A stretch of DNA of 64,000 nucleotides. Origin: Pelomonas caseinilytica (GTDB lineage Bacteria > Pseudomonadota > Gammaproteobacteria > Burkholderiales > Burkholderiaceae_C). Numbering within the stretch: the first letter of the stretch is position 1; every line of letters begins with the position of its first letter. Position numbers and translations under genes: made by a program. The notes under the pieces were generated by a model that made no database searches, was not told where the DNA came from, and worked only from the letters and a program-made list of their open reading frames with translations. Positions 62,549-64,000 of the stretch are shown here, one piece after another. Location of the stretch: contig NZ_JAJTWT010000006.1 of assembly GCF_021353235.1 (NCBI RefSeq), positions 310,001-374,000 of the forward strand. Direction: 5' to 3'.

Positions 62549-62624
62549 TGGCGCGCCCGGTTGGGATCGAACCAACAACCCCTGCCTTCGGAGGGCAGTA
62601 CTCTATCCATTGAGCTACGGGCGC
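62549..62624 (-). tRNA. tRNA-Arg(CCG)
   Basis: A 76-base cloverleaf reads GCGCCCGTAGCTCAATGG from 62624, with anticodon stem CTGCC/GGCAG and loop CTCCGAA, giving anticodon CCG (Arg). TTCGATCC is the T loop, the acceptor stem GCGCCCG pairs with CGGGCGC, and the 3' CCA is encoded (62549-62551). tRNA-Arg genes are frequent integration sites, but no mobile element is seen here. Confidence 0.96.
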
Positions 62625-62779
62625 GAAGCCGCTCATTCTAACAGCGGGCTTCCCCGGGCCGGGGAGGGTGGCGGGCGCCTCCTATAATTCCGCGGTTTTT
62701 TGCGTCGCGCGGCGTACCTTGCGCGAGCGAACACCGACGAAGACCTAGGCAATCCGAGCAGGATCGACAAGAGGAATCC

Positions 62780-63319
62780 ATGAGCGCCAGCCACGACCAC
62801 AACCAAGACGACGCCCATACCGGCCCGATCAAGACGCCCAAGCAACTGGCCTGGGCCGTGCTGCTCGCCTTCGTCGTGCCCATCCTGGTCATCATCCTGC
62901 TGGCCAACTACGTCAGCACCGACACCAAGCCGGCCGCAGGCACCGGCGCGCTGGATGCCCAGGCCGTGGCCGAGCGCATCGCGCCCGTCGGCCGCGTCGA
63001 GGTCAAGGACGCCAACGACGCCGCGGCCCTGCGCACCGGCGAGCAGGTCTTCCAGGCCCAGTGCTCTACCTGCCACGCCAGCGGTGCCCTGGGCGCGCCC
63101 AAGCTGGGCGACGCGGGCGCCTGGGGCCCTCGCATCAAGAACGGCGTCGAGGCCCTGTTGACCTCCGCGCTCAAGGGCAAGAACAACATGCCGGCGCAAG
63201 GCGGCGGCGAGTTCAGCGATTTCGAGATCCACCGCGCCGTGGTCTACATGGCCAACCAGGGCGGCGCCAAGTTCGAGGAGCCCAAGGCTCCCGCCCCGGC
63301 CGCCGCCGCCGCGAACTGA
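62780..63319 (+). CDS. Membrane-anchored c-type cytochrome (cytochrome c5 type)
   Basis: 179 residues: one N-terminal membrane helix (AWAVLLAFVVPILVIILLANYV) and a class I cytochrome c domain with CSTCH (Cys95, Cys98, His99), a methionine ligand candidate in NNMPAQGGG, and an Ala-rich C-terminus. GAGG sits ahead of the ATG. It likely shuttles electrons to a terminal oxidase. A strong terminator follows. Confidence 0.92.
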   Translation: MSASHDHNQDDAHTGPIKTPKQLAWAVLLAFVVPILVIILLANYVSTDTKPAAGTGALDAQAVAERIAPVGRVEVKDANDAAALRTGEQVFQAQCSTCHASGALGAPKLGDAGAWGPRIKNGVEALLTSALKGKNNMPAQGGGEFSDFEIHRAVVYMANQGGAKFEEPKAPAPAAAAAN

Positions 63320-63341
63320 GCGTCGCCGGCCCCGGCAGGAG

Positions 63342-63365
63342 AGCCCGCCGCGTGCGGGCTTTTTT
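63342..63365 (+). terminator. Intrinsic terminator
   Basis: AGCCCGC and GCGGGCT (7-bp stem, CGCGT loop), then a T-run at 63360-63365. It ends the cytochrome gene, and by symmetry could also act for the convergent gene. Confidence 0.9.
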
Positions 63366-63374
63366 GCGCCTGCC

Positions 63375-63893
63375 TCAGGCAGGCTGCGGCCGGCGCTGGT
63401 AGCGGTGGATGGCCGGCAGCTTGGCGGCGATGCAGTCCTGCGGCGTCCAGCGTCCGGCCTCGATGGCGTCGGCGGCCAGCGCCATGTCCTGGGTGTGCAC
63501 GAGGCCCAGGCCCAGGTCGGCCAGCAGGTAGAGGTGGCCCGCCTCGTCCAGCCAGGCAGACTCGACCTGCGCCTCGCGGCCGGTGTGGCTGAGCACGGCG
63601 CCGCCGGGCTGAAGCCGCCAGATCCAGGGCGTGCATTCCAGTTCCACGTAGACGCGCTGCGGGCCGTTCTGGAAGAACCAGGCGCCGCGCTCGTCGCAGT
63701 CGTAGTTGCGGCCGATGAAGGCGAGCAGCTTGTCGTGGTCGATGCGGCTGCCCTTGACCCGCGGGAAGGGCCCGGCGCGCTGGATGCGCTCGTCGCGCAT
63801 GTACCAGTCGCCGCGCGCGTCCAGCGCCAGCCAGCCGTAGCAGTGGGGCACGTTGGGCCACTTTTTCAACGCGGCCTGGACGATGTCATCCAT
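63375..63893 (-). CDS. DUF2944/DUF2946-like uncharacterised protein
   Basis: 172 residues (MDDIVQAALKKWPNVPHCYG, GPFPRVKGSRIDHDKLLAFI, NYDCDERGAWFFQNGPQRVY). It is a soluble, well-conserved-looking protein with a Trp-rich beta core; I recall it as a betaproteobacterial DUF family but am unsure of the number. The gene follows the YheT-type hydrolase by 12 bases and is convergent with the cytochrome gene. Confidence 0.75.
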   Translation of the reverse strand: MDDIVQAALKKWPNVPHCYGWLALDARGDWYMRDERIQRAGPFPRVKGSRIDHDKLLAFIGRNYDCDERGAWFFQNGPQRVYVELECTPWIWRLQPGGAVLSHTGREAQVESAWLDEAGHLYLLADLGLGLVHTQDMALAADAIEAGRWTPQDCIAAKLPAIHRYQRRPQPA

Positions 63894-63905
63894 CGATGCG
63901 ATCCC

Positions 63906-64000
63906 TCAGCGGTGACGCCACAGCCAGTCGCAGACCTGCTCGGGCATGGTCAACAGATGCCCGGGCAGGCGGCCGGCCGGGAAGCCGACGTGGCCGCCGT
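63906..64000 (-). CDS. YheT-family alpha/beta hydrolase, C-terminal fragment
   Basis: Only the last 31 codons are in the window (ending GGHVGFPAGRLPGHLL, then CDWLWRHR). GGHVGF is the catalytic His region of YheT-like hydrolases. The rest of the gene lies beyond the right edge. Confidence 0.75.
   Translation of the reverse strand, partial: GGHVGFPAGRLPGHLLTMPEQVCDWLWRHR

Noticed and set aside
62549-62624. tRNA-Arg as an attachment site with an integrated island
   Set aside because: No direct repeat of the tRNA 3' end and no integrase were found on either side within the window.

Overview
The window is about 64 kb of uniformly high-GC (about 70 %) chromosomal DNA from a Gram-negative betaproteobacterium, most likely Burkholderiales of the Rubrivivax / Leptothrix / Ideonella / Roseateles type. 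The placement is inferred from LPS genes (kdsD, kdsC, lptC), a TonB receptor, a PEP-CTERM protein, many small LptC/RlpA-type lipoproteins and periplasmic proteins, a KorABC-type 2-oxoacid oxidoreductase and a creBCD locus. No rRNA, integrase, transposase or CRISPR array was seen. There is one tRNA, tRNA-Arg(CCG).

Layout. 1-9.5 kb: 3' part of a sensor kinase, an AEC transporter, a two-domain M16 peptidase, a minus-strand run (B12-binding radical SAM protein, cyclophilin, ParA-like ATPase) and a RelE/Phd toxin-antitoxin pair with a palindromic operator. 9.5-16.7 kb: GMC oxidoreductase, then nitronate monooxygenase-creB-creC-creD on the minus strand, and MarC. 16.8-20.6 kb: a retron-type reverse transcriptase with a structured upstream gap, a cobalamin-receptor-like protein, a membrane protein and a glycine-rich RRM protein with tandem terminators. 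20.6-24.5 kb: LPS genes (kdsD, kdsC, lptC) ending in an SDR gene instead of lptAB, plus a PAP2 phosphatase. 24.6-29.4 kb: korC-korA-korB-like 2-oxoacid oxidoreductase. 29.5-34.7 kb: lipoprotein, PEP-CTERM beta-propeller, AraC regulator/VOC protein, LysE exporter and MocR regulator. 34.9-39.3 kb: TonB receptor-YfiR-GGDEF/EAL signalling operon. 39.3-49.6 kb: TetR with a MetA-type porin, DUF1254 protein, D-2-hydroxyacid dehydrogenase, M13 peptidase, a chimeric duplication scar and a sulfide:quinone reductase-like flavoprotein. 49.8-58.3 kb: two tandem GGDEF proteins, SDR, RlpA, FAH hydrolase, nadC, an orphan Anbu-type proteasome homologue and small stress proteins. 58.3-62.5 kb: a copper module (multicopper oxidase, TolC-type OMP, Cys/His protein, CueR, CopZ) with two matching CueR-type promoters. 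62.5-64 kb: tRNA-Arg, cytochrome c, a DUF protein and the end of a YheT-type hydrolase.

The most unusual content is non-coding. Five copies of a CACAGAG-rich palindromic element (family A) all lie between co-directional genes, and two of them are about 150-bp near-identical units that run from the upstream stop codon to the downstream start codon. Two copies of a second, multi-hairpin element (family B) are also present. A three-codon open frame (ATG-RAC-AAC-TGA) sits one base before the start codon of three genes next to these elements. One region (46841-47080) is a mosaic of four fragments copied from two neighbouring genes. The best candidate for a less-described protein system is the retron-like reverse transcriptase; its ncRNA has not been demonstrated.
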